NCBI GenBank assembly: GCA_944350385.1
Contig: CALVOV010000009.1
Coordinates: forward strand, 1-42,635
Reading direction: 5' to 3'
Length of the DNA stretch: 42,635 bases
DNA from: an uncultured Bacilli bacterium
Lineage (GTDB): Bacteria; Bacillota_I; Bacilli_A; RF39; UBA660
Shown: positions 1 to 8,658 of the stretch, piece after piece
Layout of the letters: each line of letters starts with the position of its first letter
Numbering within the stretch: the first letter of the stretch is position 1
Position numbers and translations under genes: made by a program
Notes under the pieces: model-generated
Seen by the model: only the letters and a program-made list of their open reading frames with translations
The model's database searches: none
Told to the model about the DNA's origin: nothing

Positions 1-70
1 TGACTATAAATGTGCTTATGATATAGAATTAAAATATAAGTAAAATGGTGCGGTTGAAATTACAATAAAG

Positions 71-92
71 AAAAAAAAGGATATATTCCTTT
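71..92 (-). terminator. Rho-independent terminator after the 86-aa gene
   Basis: On the minus strand the stem AAAGGA/TCCTTT (76-81 with 87-92) closes a 5-nt loop and is followed by a run of eight T. It overlaps the stop codon of the 86-aa gene, so transcription of the leftmost genes probably ends here. Confidence 0.7.
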
Positions 93-351
93 ATTTTTCT
101 TTTGCTTCTTGTACTTCTTTTACTAGTTCTTTAAATAAAAATTCTTGCACTTTCTCATCCTGTTCTTCTTTTATTTTATCAACTAAATCTTTTAATTTTT
201 TCTTCTTTACTTCTTCAATATTTAAATAATCTAGTTTATCCTCAAATATCTCCATTTTCTCTAACAATGAAGAATCATCTTCATAATCAGCACTATCTAA
301 CATTTTCTTTAAAATTCCTGTTTTTTGTAATTGTTCTTCACTCATACTCAT
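91..351 (-). CDS. Small charged hypothetical protein (86 aa)
   Basis: Not recognised. The 86 residues are almost entirely charged or polar (many Glu, Lys, Asp) with leucines spaced as in amphipathic helices, so a small helical or coiled-coil cytosolic protein is likely. There is no signal peptide or membrane segment. The start at 351 has an ideal AGGAGG about 7 nt upstream; a second ATG two codons later is also possible. It lies 26 bp downstream of the 276-aa membrane protein on the same strand and shares its terminator, so the two are probably co-transcribed. Confidence 0.65.
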   Translation of the reverse strand: MSMSEEQLQKTGILKKMLDSADYEDDSSLLEKMEIFEDKLDYLNIEEVKKKKLKDLVDKIKEEQDEKVQEFLFKELVKEVQEAKEK

Positions 352-377
352 AATTATACCTCCTTTTAAATAGTTAC

Positions 378-1208
378 TTAGCTATATATTTTTTTCTTAT
401 GAATATTAATTAGATTAGTTATTATTTTGCACCATACAACTAATAATAATCCAAAAATAATAGTTCCAATACCCATTAGTAATATATTATTAGCATCTAA
501 CTCTATAGACATATTCACTTCTTGTAATAGCATCTGTGATATAGCACCCATTCCAAAATACATAACTATTAAAGTAATACCAGTCATATAAAGAGACCTA
601 CCAGCAATTGCTAACCACTTATATAAAGACCATTGGATAAAAGCTATAAGTAATATATTTATAGCAATACATCCTAAAATCACTAATTTAAAATTGTCAG
701 AAATCATATAAGAATAACCTTGAATTACCTTTTTTTCTGTTGGGGAAAGTTGTTTGCTAGTTTCATTAATGCTTTTAGTGATAGCATTTGTTGCTTCTTG
801 ATATTCTTCACTACTTTTGAATTTTTCTAAATCTTCAGCAGCAACAGATGTTCCTGTAATTTGTTCAAGGACTTCTTTATTCTCAATAAAGTAATCTATT
901 AAATCATTAATAGATTCAGAATTTAATTTTTGATTATCCGTACCTAAAGTATTAATTAACTCATCAGTTACATTGTTTAATAATTTATCAATTTGTTCAT
1001 TATCTAAAGCCTTAGATATTATTTCTTGCTGCTCTGGAGTAATATTCTGTTCGGTTTGAATTGATGATACTAATGATTGTTTAATAACAGAACCTATTAC
1101 TTCTTCTTGAACAATATTCTTAATTGAAATACTTAAAAAGAAAGCTCCTACAAGATTAAATAAAACGAAACCCAATATAAATACCAATATCTTTCTAATA
1201 ATCTTCAT
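378..1208 (-). CDS. Hypothetical membrane protein with four TM segments (276 aa)
   Basis: Not recognised. There is one N-terminal hydrophobic helix (about residues 7-27), a polar helical region rich in Glu, Asn and Gln (about 30-165), then three hydrophobic helices near the C-terminus (about 172-195, 203-225, 240-262). This layout would put the polar middle domain outside the cell, anchored at both ends. The start has GAGGAG about 7 nt upstream. No catalytic motif is seen. Operon with the downstream 86-aa gene is inferred from spacing. Confidence 0.7.
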   Translation of the reverse strand: MKIIRKILVFILGFVLFNLVGAFFLSISIKNIVQEEVIGSVIKQSLVSSIQTEQNITPEQQEIISKALDNEQIDKLLNNVTDELINTLGTDNQKLNSESINDLIDYFIENKEVLEQITGTSVAAEDLEKFKSSEEYQEATNAITKSINETSKQLSPTEKKVIQGYSYMISDNFKLVILGCIAINILLIAFIQWSLYKWLAIAGRSLYMTGITLIVMYFGMGAISQMLLQEVNMSIELDANNILLMGIGTIIFGLLLVVWCKIITNLINIHKKKIYS

Positions 1209-1234
1209 AAATTTCTCCTCTTTTTTATTATAAC

Positions 1235-1257
1235 AAAAAAAACTTCATTTAAGAAGT
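1235..1257 (-). terminator. Rho-independent terminator after the nucleotidyltransferase-like gene
   Basis: Minus-strand stem ACTTC/GAAGT (1242-1246 with 1253-1257), 6-nt loop, then eight T. It lies directly after the stop at 1259 and before the next gene's ribosome binding site. Confidence 0.65.
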
Positions 1258-1258
1258 A

Positions 1259-1870
1259 TTATTCATCCCATTCTATGATATTAAGATTTTCCCACTTCTG
1301 TTTCCAACGTGTAACCCTTTCATCATAGTCTTTTTTAGTAAAATTCTTTTTTATTGGTCTAATAGTCATAGAAAAAAGATCATTTAGTCCATATGGACAA
1401 TAAACAACTAATTTTCTATTCTCTAATCTAACTCCTATACAAGTAATAGTTGCACCCCAACTAGCAATAGCATCTTCACAACTAGTATAAGGTAAACGAT
1501 CTGCATTATATTTTTTATTGTACCATAAATGTACTCTTGCTTCATTCTTAATATCAAATTCTATTTTATTTTTTCCTAATAACTTTTGTAAATCTTTTAT
1601 AATAATGTCTTCAGACTCATAAGATAAATCACTATCATCATAATAAACAATATCAAAATCCTTAATTCCATAATTAATATCTTTATGAGATAAATAATTA
1701 AAAATAGTCTGATTAATAGATCCAGCTCCAATATAATAATCTTTAAATTTAGAATTGCTCTTACTATATTCTTCCAATATTTTTAAAACTTCCATCAATC
1801 TTTTATTTTTCTTTAATATTTTCTCTAATAATTTTAATTGATAATTAATATTTTTATTATATCCATCCAT
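1259..1870 (-). CDS. Nucleotidyltransferase family protein (NTP_transf_6 / PF06042-like)
   Basis: A 203-aa cytosolic protein resembling the NTP_transf_6 group of the polymerase-beta nucleotidyltransferase superfamily. Visible hallmarks are an N-terminal helical region, the segment YYIGAGSI (about residues 45-52), the acidic pair in KDFDIVYYD (about 70-78) that would bind metal, and a conserved C-terminal half ending in a WKQKW motif. The nucleotide and acceptor substrates of this family are not known to me. Start chosen at ATG 1870, preceded by AGGTGATTAA. It appears to be a single-gene unit with its own promoter and terminator. Family assignment is fairly secure; function is not. Confidence 0.75.
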   Translation of the reverse strand: MDGYNKNINYQLKLLEKILKKNKRLMEVLKILEEYSKSNSKFKDYYIGAGSINQTIFNYLSHKDINYGIKDFDIVYYDDSDLSYESEDIIIKDLQKLLGKNKIEFDIKNEARVHLWYNKKYNADRLPYTSCEDAIASWGATITCIGVRLENRKLVVYCPYGLNDLFSMTIRPIKKNFTKKDYDERVTRWKQKWENLNIIEWDE

Positions 1871-1889
1871 TTAATCACCTACAACAATA

Positions 1890-1918
1890 AAATTATCATA
1901 CAAACAAATGTTTGTCAA
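1890..1918 (-). promoter_or_regulatory. Promoter with palindromic operator-like site
   Basis: On the minus strand a consensus -35 TTGACA (1918-1913) is followed 17 nt later by TAATTT. A perfect 7+2+7 inverted repeat, ACAAACA-TT-TGTTTGT (1900-1915), overlaps the -35 and the spacer, which is where a dimeric repressor would bind. Promoter and operator are inferred from sequence only. Confidence 0.5.
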
Positions 1919-1933
1919 TAAAAGAATGTATCT

Positions 1934-2617
1934 CTACATTCTCCTCATCATTATATTAGTAAAATCTAAATTACCATATAATTTATCAAACATTCCATTA
2001 GAAACTTCAACTGAACTCGGTGTATCTATACTTTTATTTGACATATAATTAGTATTTATGACATTTTTATTTTTATCATAATAATCAAATAATTCTTTGA
2101 ATCTAGCATAATGAACAATTTCTCTTTGTCTTAACCATAACAATGGTCCTATAACATCAGGGTCATCTGTTAGATCAATTAAATTCTCATAAACTGCTCT
2201 AGCTTTTTGCTCTGCTGCCATATCTTCTGATAAATCAGCTAATGGATCACCAGTAGTTGCAAAATAAGTAGTAGTAAAAGGTACCCCTGAAGCATCGGTT
2301 GGAAATAATCCTTTAGCATGCTCTGCATAATGAGTATCAAGACCTGCCGCCTTTATTTCCTCCAAAGTAGCATCCTTCATTAATTGATAAATCATTGTTT
2401 CTAACATTTCCACATGTCCTAATTCCTCTGTACCGATATCTGTTAATAAAGCCTTTCCTCGATTATCCGGCATACTAAATCTTTGATTTAAATATCTTAA
2501 TGCTGCTCCTAACTCACCATTGGCACCACCATATTGTGTCACAAGATATTTAGCCATTCTTAAATCTTTTTTCTTTATATTAACAGGATATTGTAATCTT
2601 TTTTGATAACTAAACAT
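1934..2617 (-). CDS. cotJC: Spore coat protein CotJC (manganese catalase family)
   Basis: A 227-aa protein of the CotJC/manganese catalase family, a ferritin-like four-helix bundle found in the inner spore coat. Metal-ligand residues of the family can be placed: Glu35 (in GELGAAL), Glu65 and His68 (EELGHVEM), then a later Glu (AAEQKARAVYENL) and His (REIVHYARF). The start ATG lies inside the 3' end of cotJB (8-nt overlap), with a GGGAGG about 9 nt upstream, so the two are translationally coupled. It implies that the organism sporulates. The C-terminal ~40 residues are polar and less conserved. Confidence 0.92.
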   Translation of the reverse strand: MFSYQKRLQYPVNIKKKDLRMAKYLVTQYGGANGELGAALRYLNQRFSMPDNRGKALLTDIGTEELGHVEMLETMIYQLMKDATLEEIKAAGLDTHYAEHAKGLFPTDASGVPFTTTYFATTGDPLADLSEDMAAEQKARAVYENLIDLTDDPDVIGPLLWLRQREIVHYARFKELFDYYDKNKNVINTNYMSNKSIDTPSSVEVSNGMFDKLYGNLDFTNIMMRRM

Positions 2618-3008
2618 TATTCATACCCTCCCAAGGCCAAGTTTTTTGTACCCAAGCAAAAGGTGTTTTATTCATCTCTCCACTATAAGTAGTCAAAGGC
2701 CCATATTTTTCCTCATATTTTTTTTCTAAATCCAAAAACATTTTTCTATAATCATTAAACAATTGTAAAATTTTTCTATCATCTGGATGAATATCTAAAT
2801 ATAAATTCATTTCATGCATTGCAAAAGAAATACGAGATAATTCCAAATAATCTCTCTCTTCAGGTGTTTTACCAACTAACTTAACAGGATTATAATTCTT
2901 ATAGTTACTATATAAATCAACAAACATATTTCCTAAATTATATCCTTCCTCAGGATTAAATAAATTTGTTGAATCCATATTTTCTCTTAAAAAATAATTA
3001 AAATTCAT
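2610..3008 (-). CDS. cotJB: Spore coat protein CotJB with CotJA-like N-terminal region
   Basis: The C-terminal ~85 residues match CotJB: the NLYLDIHPDD motif, a Lys/Glu-rich helix with KYGPLT, and the terminal aromatic WPWEGM. The preceding ~45 residues contain NPEEGYNLGNMFVDLY, which resembles the core of the small coat protein CotJA (pattern P-x-x-G-x-x-x-G-T-x-F-P-x-L); no separate cotJA gene is visible upstream. The likely product is therefore a CotJA-CotJB fusion of 132 aa. I chose ATG 3008, 6 nt after AAGGGAG, over the longer reading to 3047, whose extra residues lack a ribosome binding site. First gene of the cotJB-cotJC operon; expression during sporulation in the mother cell is expected from the family. 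Confidence 0.85.
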   Translation of the reverse strand: MNFNYFLRENMDSTNLFNPEEGYNLGNMFVDLYSNYKNYNPVKLVGKTPEERDYLELSRISFAMHEMNLYLDIHPDDRKILQLFNDYRKMFLDLEKKYEEKYGPLTTYSGEMNKTPFAWVQKTWPWEGMNNV

Positions 3009-3083
3009 AATATTCTCCCTTCTCTTTAATCTATGATATACAAACAAATTATGTATAGTTATTAGCCTATTAAAAAAAAGGAC

Positions 3084-3112
3084 TTGATTTTTATCTAAAA
3101 CTATTATAAAAT
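3084..3112 (+). promoter_or_regulatory. Promoter of tRNA-His
   Basis: TTGATT (3084-3089), a 17-nt spacer and TAAAAT (3107-3112) lie about 20 bp before the tRNA. An alternative -10, TATAAA at 3105-3110, overlaps. Confidence 0.5.
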
Positions 3113-3131
3113 AAAGAAGTCAATTAGAAAT

Positions 3132-3208
3132 GGCGCCATTGGTGAAGTGGTTAACACGCTAGTTTGTGGCACTAGTATGCAAGAGTTCGATTCTCTTATG
3201 ACGCCCCA
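3132..3208 (+). tRNA. tRNA-His (GTG)
   Basis: Full cloverleaf on the plus strand. The acceptor stem GCGCCAT/ATGACGC carries one C-A mismatch, and an extra G at position -1 (3132) faces C73 (3205), a histidine tRNA hallmark. The anticodon stem is CTAGT/ACTAG with loop TTGTGGC, giving anticodon GTG at 3166-3168. The T stem is AAGAG/CTCTT with TTCGATT, and CCA is encoded at 3206-3208. It is a single tRNA with its own promoter and terminator, opposite in direction to both flanking genes. Confidence 0.95.
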
Positions 3209-3219
3209 TATTGTAAATT

Positions 3220-3245
3220 ACTCAAGTAATACTTGAGTTTTTTTT
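3220..3245 (+). terminator. Terminator after tRNA-His
   Basis: Plus-strand stem ACTCAAG/CTTGAGT (3220-3226 with 3232-3238) followed by seven or more T. Confidence 0.85.
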
Positions 3246-3248
3246 GTG

Positions 3249-3280
3249 TAAAAAAACAGATATCTTATTCGATATCTGTT
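3249..3280 (-). terminator. Terminator after the ABC transporter operon
   Basis: Minus-strand stem AACAGATATC/GATATCTGTT (10 bp) with 6-nt loop, followed by seven T. It overlaps the last codons and stop of the 806-aa ABC protein. Confidence 0.85.
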
Positions 3281-5685
3281 CTTGATAATATTTGAGCAGG
3301 TCTTTTCCTTATAGTTAAAAAAACCGGATATAAACCAAACAACAAATTAAATATATAAATAATTAAAATAGTAATTATAACTAGAGGTACATTAACAAAA
3401 AGCTCGTTAGCAAGCAATTGCATCTTACTTAAATTATAAAATATATATGCTCCTAAGAGTACACCAGGAATACTAGCAATGGTAGTAATTGCTAATATCT
3501 CACCAGAAAACATAATATAAATATCTTTTTTCTTTAAACCAATGGCTCTATAAATACCAACTTCTTTAATTCTAGATAAGAAAGATGAGCGTAACATTAA
3601 AAACATCTCGATCAAAGAAATAATTAACACTACTATTGAACTAGTAATAGTTAATTTAGTAACAGCTTCTCGTTTTTCTAAATATTGATTTTTAGAATTT
3701 TCATAAGAATCTACAATATTTGCATCGTAATATTCTTTGAAATATTCAATAGTTTCTTCTCTATTCTTAGGATATACCATAATATTTTCAGAACTTTGAA
3801 CAAGCAATAATTTTATCATATTAGGATTAACAAAATAGTCAGTAATTCTATCATCAGAATCATAATAACCCACAACAGTCAATTTCTTATCATTAATTTT
3901 TAAGGAATATTCTTTATTTAAAGGAGCTTCTTCTTTCATATTTATATTAACTAATACTTCATAATCATTATATGGTAACCTACCTTCTTTAATAGTAATT
4001 TTATCAGCATACAAATTATAATCTATATAATTATATCCACTATTTCCATAGTCACTATTTTTAGAAAAATATAACATATTTATAAATTTGTCTTTTTTAG
4101 CATAAATAGAAGGACTTTGCAAATCAACCATACCAACAATTTTAAAGTCACCAACTTGACTAATTGAAATAATTCTATTTAAAAAATCTTCTTTAGTATT
4201 CAACCCCATCATTTTAGGTAAATTTATATTCTTATTCATATTATCAATAGCCATATAATCTACAACAACTTCATAATCATTACTTGGTAATCTACCCAAA
4301 ATTATATCGCTATCATCAATCATTTCTAAACTAGCTAAAGAACCACTTAATGTTGCAGAAGTATTGGCAGTTTGATAATAATCATCTACTTTTAAATTAA
4401 AAGCCACTTCAGAATTACCAGGTATAATATAATTTATTTTATCTGATTTTTCATAATTATAATAATCATTAATATCTATTTTAGGTTCTATAATCTCTAA
4501 ATAATTTTGGTTAATATTAACAAAATCTTTATCTTCTATTTTTAAATTAGCAGCAATACGACTAGTAGAAAATATAATAAATAAACCTGATAAAAAGAAA
4601 CCAAAAAGTAATATTTTTTTAACTAAAGAATAAGAAAACACTTTACTAAATCCATTACTAATAAATGTCAATGGATTAAATATTGAAGAATATTTTAATT
4701 TTTTATTATTAGTTAAAATACTATTGAAATCAAAACTGTAATTTTCAATATCAGATTTAGCAATACTTTTATAATTATCATCTATAAATTGAATAGAAGA
4801 ATTATCATCAACAACTTCTATCTTTTGATTGTCAACACTTCTTATAAAAATATTATTCCCCTTAACTACTATTTGTAAATTACATGGCTTATAATTATCA
4901 AAATATAGATCTATTTTAGAATTATCTATCTCTATTCTTTTAGAATTTGCTATATCCCTTAAATAAATATTATTATCTATTGCATAATCTAAATTATTTT
5001 CCTCGGTATTTTCATAATCTTTTATTACTTTTCCGTCTTCTATTTCGATAATTCTATCTGCATAAAACATTGCTAAGTTAACTTCATGAGTTACTAATAT
5101 AACTAATCTATCTTCAGAAATTTTTTTAATTATATTCATTATTTCTAAAGAATTTTTACTATCTAAGTTACCTGTTGGCTCATCAGCAATAATAATATTA
5201 GGATTTTTTACTATTGCACGTGCAATACCTACTCGTTGTCTCTCACCACCTGATAACATACTAGCTGGTCTTTTTCTAAAACGATATATTTGCATTTTTT
5301 CTAAAACGTAAGTAACTCTCTTATCAATCTCTTTTTTATCTTTTATTCCTATGGTTTTCAAAGATAAAGCAACATTATCATATACTGACATATTGTCAAC
5401 TAATTTATAATCTTGAAAAATATAACCAATATTTAAATTTCTTAACTTATCAACATATCCTATAAATTTACTAGTTATTTTTTTATTGTTAATATAAATT
5501 TTACCACTATCTACTTTATCTAAACCACCTATTGCATTAAGTAAAGTTGTCTTTCCAGAACCACTTGGCCCTAATAACGCTACTAAACCAGTATCACCTA
5601 AAGTAAGAGTAGTATTATTGATAACATGATTTCTATTTTTTCGAAAACGATTAAAATATTTATTAACTTTCTCTACTCTTATCAT
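3265..5685 (-). CDS. ABC transporter, fused ATPase-FtsX-type permease (806 aa)
   Basis: The N-terminal ~230 residues are a MacB/LolD-type ATPase: Walker A GPSGSGKTT (39-47), signature LSGGERQRVGIARA, Walker B IIIADEPTGNLDS and a switch His in LVTHE. A polar linker, one TM helix (about 355-375), a large extracytoplasmic region and three C-terminal TM helices with the FtsX signature (RAIGLKKKDI) follow. This is the type VII (mechanotransmission) architecture, with ATPase and permease on one chain. It starts 1 nt after the 743-aa paralog, so the two probably form a heterodimeric complex. Substrate unknown; relatives handle antimicrobial peptides, lipoproteins or cell-wall signalling, but nothing here fixes which. 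Confidence 0.85.
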   Translation of the reverse strand: MIRVEKVNKYFNRFRKNRNHVINNTTLTLGDTGLVALLGPSGSGKTTLLNAIGGLDKVDSGKIYINNKKITSKFIGYVDKLRNLNIGYIFQDYKLVDNMSVYDNVALSLKTIGIKDKKEIDKRVTYVLEKMQIYRFRKRPASMLSGGERQRVGIARAIVKNPNIIIADEPTGNLDSKNSLEIMNIIKKISEDRLVILVTHEVNLAMFYADRIIEIEDGKVIKDYENTEENNLDYAIDNNIYLRDIANSKRIEIDNSKIDLYFDNYKPCNLQIVVKGNNIFIRSVDNQKIEVVDDNSSIQFIDDNYKSIAKSDIENYSFDFNSILTNNKKLKYSSIFNPLTFISNGFSKVFSYSLVKKILLFGFFLSGLFIIFSTSRIAANLKIEDKDFVNINQNYLEIIEPKIDINDYYNYEKSDKINYIIPGNSEVAFNLKVDDYYQTANTSATLSGSLASLEMIDDSDIILGRLPSNDYEVVVDYMAIDNMNKNINLPKMMGLNTKEDFLNRIISISQVGDFKIVGMVDLQSPSIYAKKDKFINMLYFSKNSDYGNSGYNYIDYNLYADKITIKEGRLPYNDYEVLVNINMKEEAPLNKEYSLKINDKKLTVVGYYDSDDRITDYFVNPNMIKLLLVQSSENIMVYPKNREETIEYFKEYYDANIVDSYENSKNQYLEKREAVTKLTITSSIVVLIISLIEMFLMLRSSFLSRIKEVGIYRAIGLKKKDIYIMFSGEILAITTIASIPGVLLGAYIFYNLSKMQLLANELFVNVPLVIITILIIYIFNLLFGLYPVFLTIRKRPAQILSRTDIE

Positions 5686-5686
5686 A

Positions 5687-7918
5687 TTAAACTTCCTCTC
5701 TAAATGAAGTCATTACACTATCTTTAAATAATTTACGAGAATATCTTTGACTGCTTAAATAAGCCATACCAATAATTATTAAAAATAATATAAAATAATC
5801 TTTAATCTCAAAATATCTAATAATATCATTTAAAAATCCAATACTGAAAACATCAACATTATTTAAATACAAAATTATTAAGAATACTATATAAGAAATT
5901 ATTGCTACTGTTACTAATTCAATCATTAAAATCTGTCTAGTAGCAGATTTAGTACCACCTAACATACGTATAGTCGAATAATAAATATTACGTGACTTCA
6001 AAATTATTTTTATCACAAAATATGAAATAAAAAATAAAGTTAATACTAATATTAAAGTTGTAATTGTTTTAAAAACTGTGATTATTTTTGTTGAATCAGA
6101 ATTATTAATTAAAGTATCTTTTATTGCTAATGTTGAAAAATTATTTTTAATTAACTCATTTTCTGTAATATTTAATTTTTCTTCATCTTTTACAAAAACA
6201 CTAATTTGATAGCTTCCTTTATCAAATAAATTAATATAATCTTCCGGATTAATATAAATGCAATTATTATATGTGCTATAAAAAAGGACTTTATCATAAT
6301 TATTTAAAGTTAGTATTTTATCAATATTTTCTTCATTAAAAACTTTAGAGATTGTAAAAATTTTCTTATCACTAAAATATAAATTATCTACTCTAACTTC
6401 TAAAGTTTGATTTAAACAATTATAATTAGGACAACTATATTTGCTATATTCTGACATAAATACTTGCCCTTTAGGTACAGAAGAATTTATTTCTAATTTA
6501 AACGTATCCGTACCATAATTTTTACCCATAAAATTAACAGTAACAGTACTATAATCTTGATGTAAATGATTTTTTAATGGTTCTAAAAAAGAATCACTTA
6601 AATAAATAGTATATTCATAAGAATAATCATATTTAAATTTTACACCAACTATTTTTATAGGCACAGAATTGATATATTCTCCACTATTATTATTAAGAAA
6701 ATAATAATTTTTATTTAAACTATTCTCCAATTTATCATCACTAAAATAATAATCATCTTTATTAACTAGAATGATAGCTTCATTTTCATTTTCTGGTAAT
6801 CTTCCAAAATCAACAGAACCTTTATAAATATTTAATGGCGCTGCTTTACCACTAGAATATATTTCATTATCATCCGATGCAAAAATATAATTAGAATCTA
6901 ACAAATAATCATTAGTGACAACGTAATCAACATTACTCATATTCTTAATATTAGTTATATCATCCTCACTAAACTCTGACTTATCATTCTTTTTAACAAC
7001 AATTCTGTTTACACTATTATCTGAAAATATATAATTTTCTCCACTCATTTTTGAAGAATATTCTTCTTTTTTAAATAATGAATATTCACCCATCACCGCT
7101 ACAATAATAAAAGAAAAAACTAAAAATAATAATATAAACTTAGGTACAATATTAAATGTATTTCTAACACCTAATCTTAATTTATTAAATACTGAAATAT
7201 TTTTAATGTTGGTCTTCTTATAATTATTAATAACTGGACAATCTTTTATCTTTCGATCTTCTAATACTTTACCATCATGCATAGTAATTCGACGAGTAAC
7301 ATAAGGTTCTACTTGCTCATAATTATGAGTCACAATAATTACTAATTTATCTTTAGATAATTCACTTAATAACCTAATAACAATTTCAGCACTTTTCTTG
7401 TCTAAATTACCAGTTGGCTCATCTGCTATTATTACTGGAACATCTTTTGCTAAAGCTCTAGCAATAGCAACTCTTTGCTTCTGTCCACCTGATAATTTTG
7501 AAACTTTAGTATTTCTATACTTTGTTAAATTAACTTTCTCTATCAAGTCATAAACTTTACTTTTGATTTCTTTATTTTTTACACCATTAAGCATAAGAAC
7601 TAAAGCAATATTTTGATATACAGTATAACTATTTATCAAATTAAAATTTTGATAAATATTACCAATATTTTCTCTACGATATTTTTCAAAATCTTTTGTT
7701 ATAAAATGACTAGTTTCTTCACCATTTATATACATTTCGCCATCTTCATATGTATCTAGTCCAGATATAACATTTAATAAGGTTGTTTTACCACTACCTG
7801 ATTCACCTGTAATAGCAACAAATTCTCCAATTTTAAATTCCAAATTTACTTTTGTAATACCAGTAGCAACAACACCTTTACTATAGTAATATTTAGAAAC
7901 ATTTTTTAATTTTATCAT
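5687..7918 (-). CDS. ABC transporter, fused ATPase-FtsX-type permease (743 aa)
   Basis: Second half transporter of the pair. The ATPase (about 1-225) has Walker A GESGSGKTT, Q-loop region NIYQNFNLI, signature LSGGQKQRVAIARA, Walker B VIIADEPTGNLDK and switch His in VTHNYEQ. TM1 is at about 255-277, followed by a ~320-residue extracytoplasmic domain containing a close Cys pair (SCPNYNC) and a third Cys context, then three TM helices. The FtsX-like RMLGGTKSATRQ segment follows TM2. It lies 9 nt after the Bax inhibitor-family gene and 1 nt before the 806-aa paralog: a three-gene operon. The two ABC proteins clearly differ outside the ATPase, suggesting a dedicated heterodimer rather than a recent duplication. 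Confidence 0.85.
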   Translation of the reverse strand: MIKLKNVSKYYYSKGVVATGITKVNLEFKIGEFVAITGESGSGKTTLLNVISGLDTYEDGEMYINGEETSHFITKDFEKYRRENIGNIYQNFNLINSYTVYQNIALVLMLNGVKNKEIKSKVYDLIEKVNLTKYRNTKVSKLSGGQKQRVAIARALAKDVPVIIADEPTGNLDKKSAEIVIRLLSELSKDKLVIIVTHNYEQVEPYVTRRITMHDGKVLEDRKIKDCPVINNYKKTNIKNISVFNKLRLGVRNTFNIVPKFILLFLVFSFIIVAVMGEYSLFKKEEYSSKMSGENYIFSDNSVNRIVVKKNDKSEFSEDDITNIKNMSNVDYVVTNDYLLDSNYIFASDDNEIYSSGKAAPLNIYKGSVDFGRLPENENEAIILVNKDDYYFSDDKLENSLNKNYYFLNNNSGEYINSVPIKIVGVKFKYDYSYEYTIYLSDSFLEPLKNHLHQDYSTVTVNFMGKNYGTDTFKLEINSSVPKGQVFMSEYSKYSCPNYNCLNQTLEVRVDNLYFSDKKIFTISKVFNEENIDKILTLNNYDKVLFYSTYNNCIYINPEDYINLFDKGSYQISVFVKDEEKLNITENELIKNNFSTLAIKDTLINNSDSTKIITVFKTITTLILVLTLFFISYFVIKIILKSRNIYYSTIRMLGGTKSATRQILMIELVTVAIISYIVFLIILYLNNVDVFSIGFLNDIIRYFEIKDYFILFLIIIGMAYLSSQRYSRKLFKDSVMTSFREEV

Positions 7919-7927
7919 ATTATCCTC

Positions 7928-8572
7928 TTAATCTTTACTATTTCCAAATAATCTTAATAAATCAATAAATAAATTAATAAAATCTAAATATAATTCAAAG
8001 GCTCCTATAATAGCATAATTATCACTAACGATATTTTCTTCTTGTAATCTTTTAATTTTTTGCATATCAAAAGCCGTATATCCTAAAAATATAATTATAG
8101 ATAAAATACAAGCTACCATATCTAATGTATTATTCATAATAAATATATTAAATATCTCTAAAATAATTACTCCAAATAAACCAATAAGTAGATATGTGCC
8201 AAATTTATTTAAATCAATTTTGGTAATTTTACCAATAAAAGCAAATATACCAAATAATAACGCAGTTACTAAAAAAACAAATATAATTGAAGATAATTCA
8301 AATAATAAGAAAATCGTTGAAAATGTCACTCCTGTTAAAAAAGAATATCCAATATAAATTGCTTTAGCAGTAGCCGCAGTCATTGTGTGAATCTTAGCAG
8401 TCAAATATATACATAAAATAATTTGTAAAATAAATATTACAATATATGATATAGAGTTAAATAAAACGTTAATAAGTGCTGGAGTATTTAATACTACAAT
8501 GCCACTAGCAAAAGTAATCAATAAACCAATAAATAACCAATAAAATACCTTAGAATAAAAATCTTCTCTCAT
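7928..8572 (-). CDS. Bax inhibitor-1 / YccA family membrane protein
   Basis: A 214-aa protein with seven hydrophobic helices and the family's C-terminal signature: an acidic residue in LGYTAFDMQKI and the terminal ALELYLDFINLFI-like segment, here AFELYLDFINLFIDLLRLFG. Bacterial members (YccA, YetJ) are integral membrane proteins. YetJ leaks calcium in a pH-dependent way and YccA modulates FtsH, but the role here is not determined. Start has AGTAGGAGG about 8 nt upstream. It is the first gene of the operon with the two fused ABC half transporters. Confidence 0.9.
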   Translation of the reverse strand: MREDFYSKVFYWLFIGLLITFASGIVVLNTPALINVLFNSISYIVIFILQIILCIYLTAKIHTMTAATAKAIYIGYSFLTGVTFSTIFLLFELSSIIFVFLVTALLFGIFAFIGKITKIDLNKFGTYLLIGLFGVIILEIFNIFIMNNTLDMVACILSIIIFLGYTAFDMQKIKRLQEENIVSDNYAIIGAFELYLDFINLFIDLLRLFGNSKD

Positions 8573-8595
8573 TTAATAGACCTCCTACTATTATA

Positions 8596-8624
8596 ATAGT
8601 ATCTTTTATTACTTTTGATGTCAA
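8596..8624 (-). promoter_or_regulatory. Promoter of the Bax inhibitor / ABC operon
   Basis: On the minus strand TTGACA (8624-8619), 17-nt spacer, TACTAT (8601-8596). The predicted transcript would start about 17 nt before the start codon, giving a very short leader. Confidence 0.65.
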
Positions 8625-8630
8625 GCAAAT

Positions 8631-8658
8631 AAAAAAAAGGCATATCATATAATGCCTT
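8631..8658 (-). terminator. Terminator after the EamA transporter gene
   Basis: Minus-strand stem AAGGCAT/ATGCCTT (8637-8643 with 8652-8658) and eight T, overlapping the EamA stop codon. Confidence 0.8.

Noticed and set aside
2..43. A plus-strand frame ending in TAA at 41-43, possibly the 3' end of a gene left of the window
   Set aside because: Only 13 codons are visible and no motif can be checked, so it cannot be told from chance.
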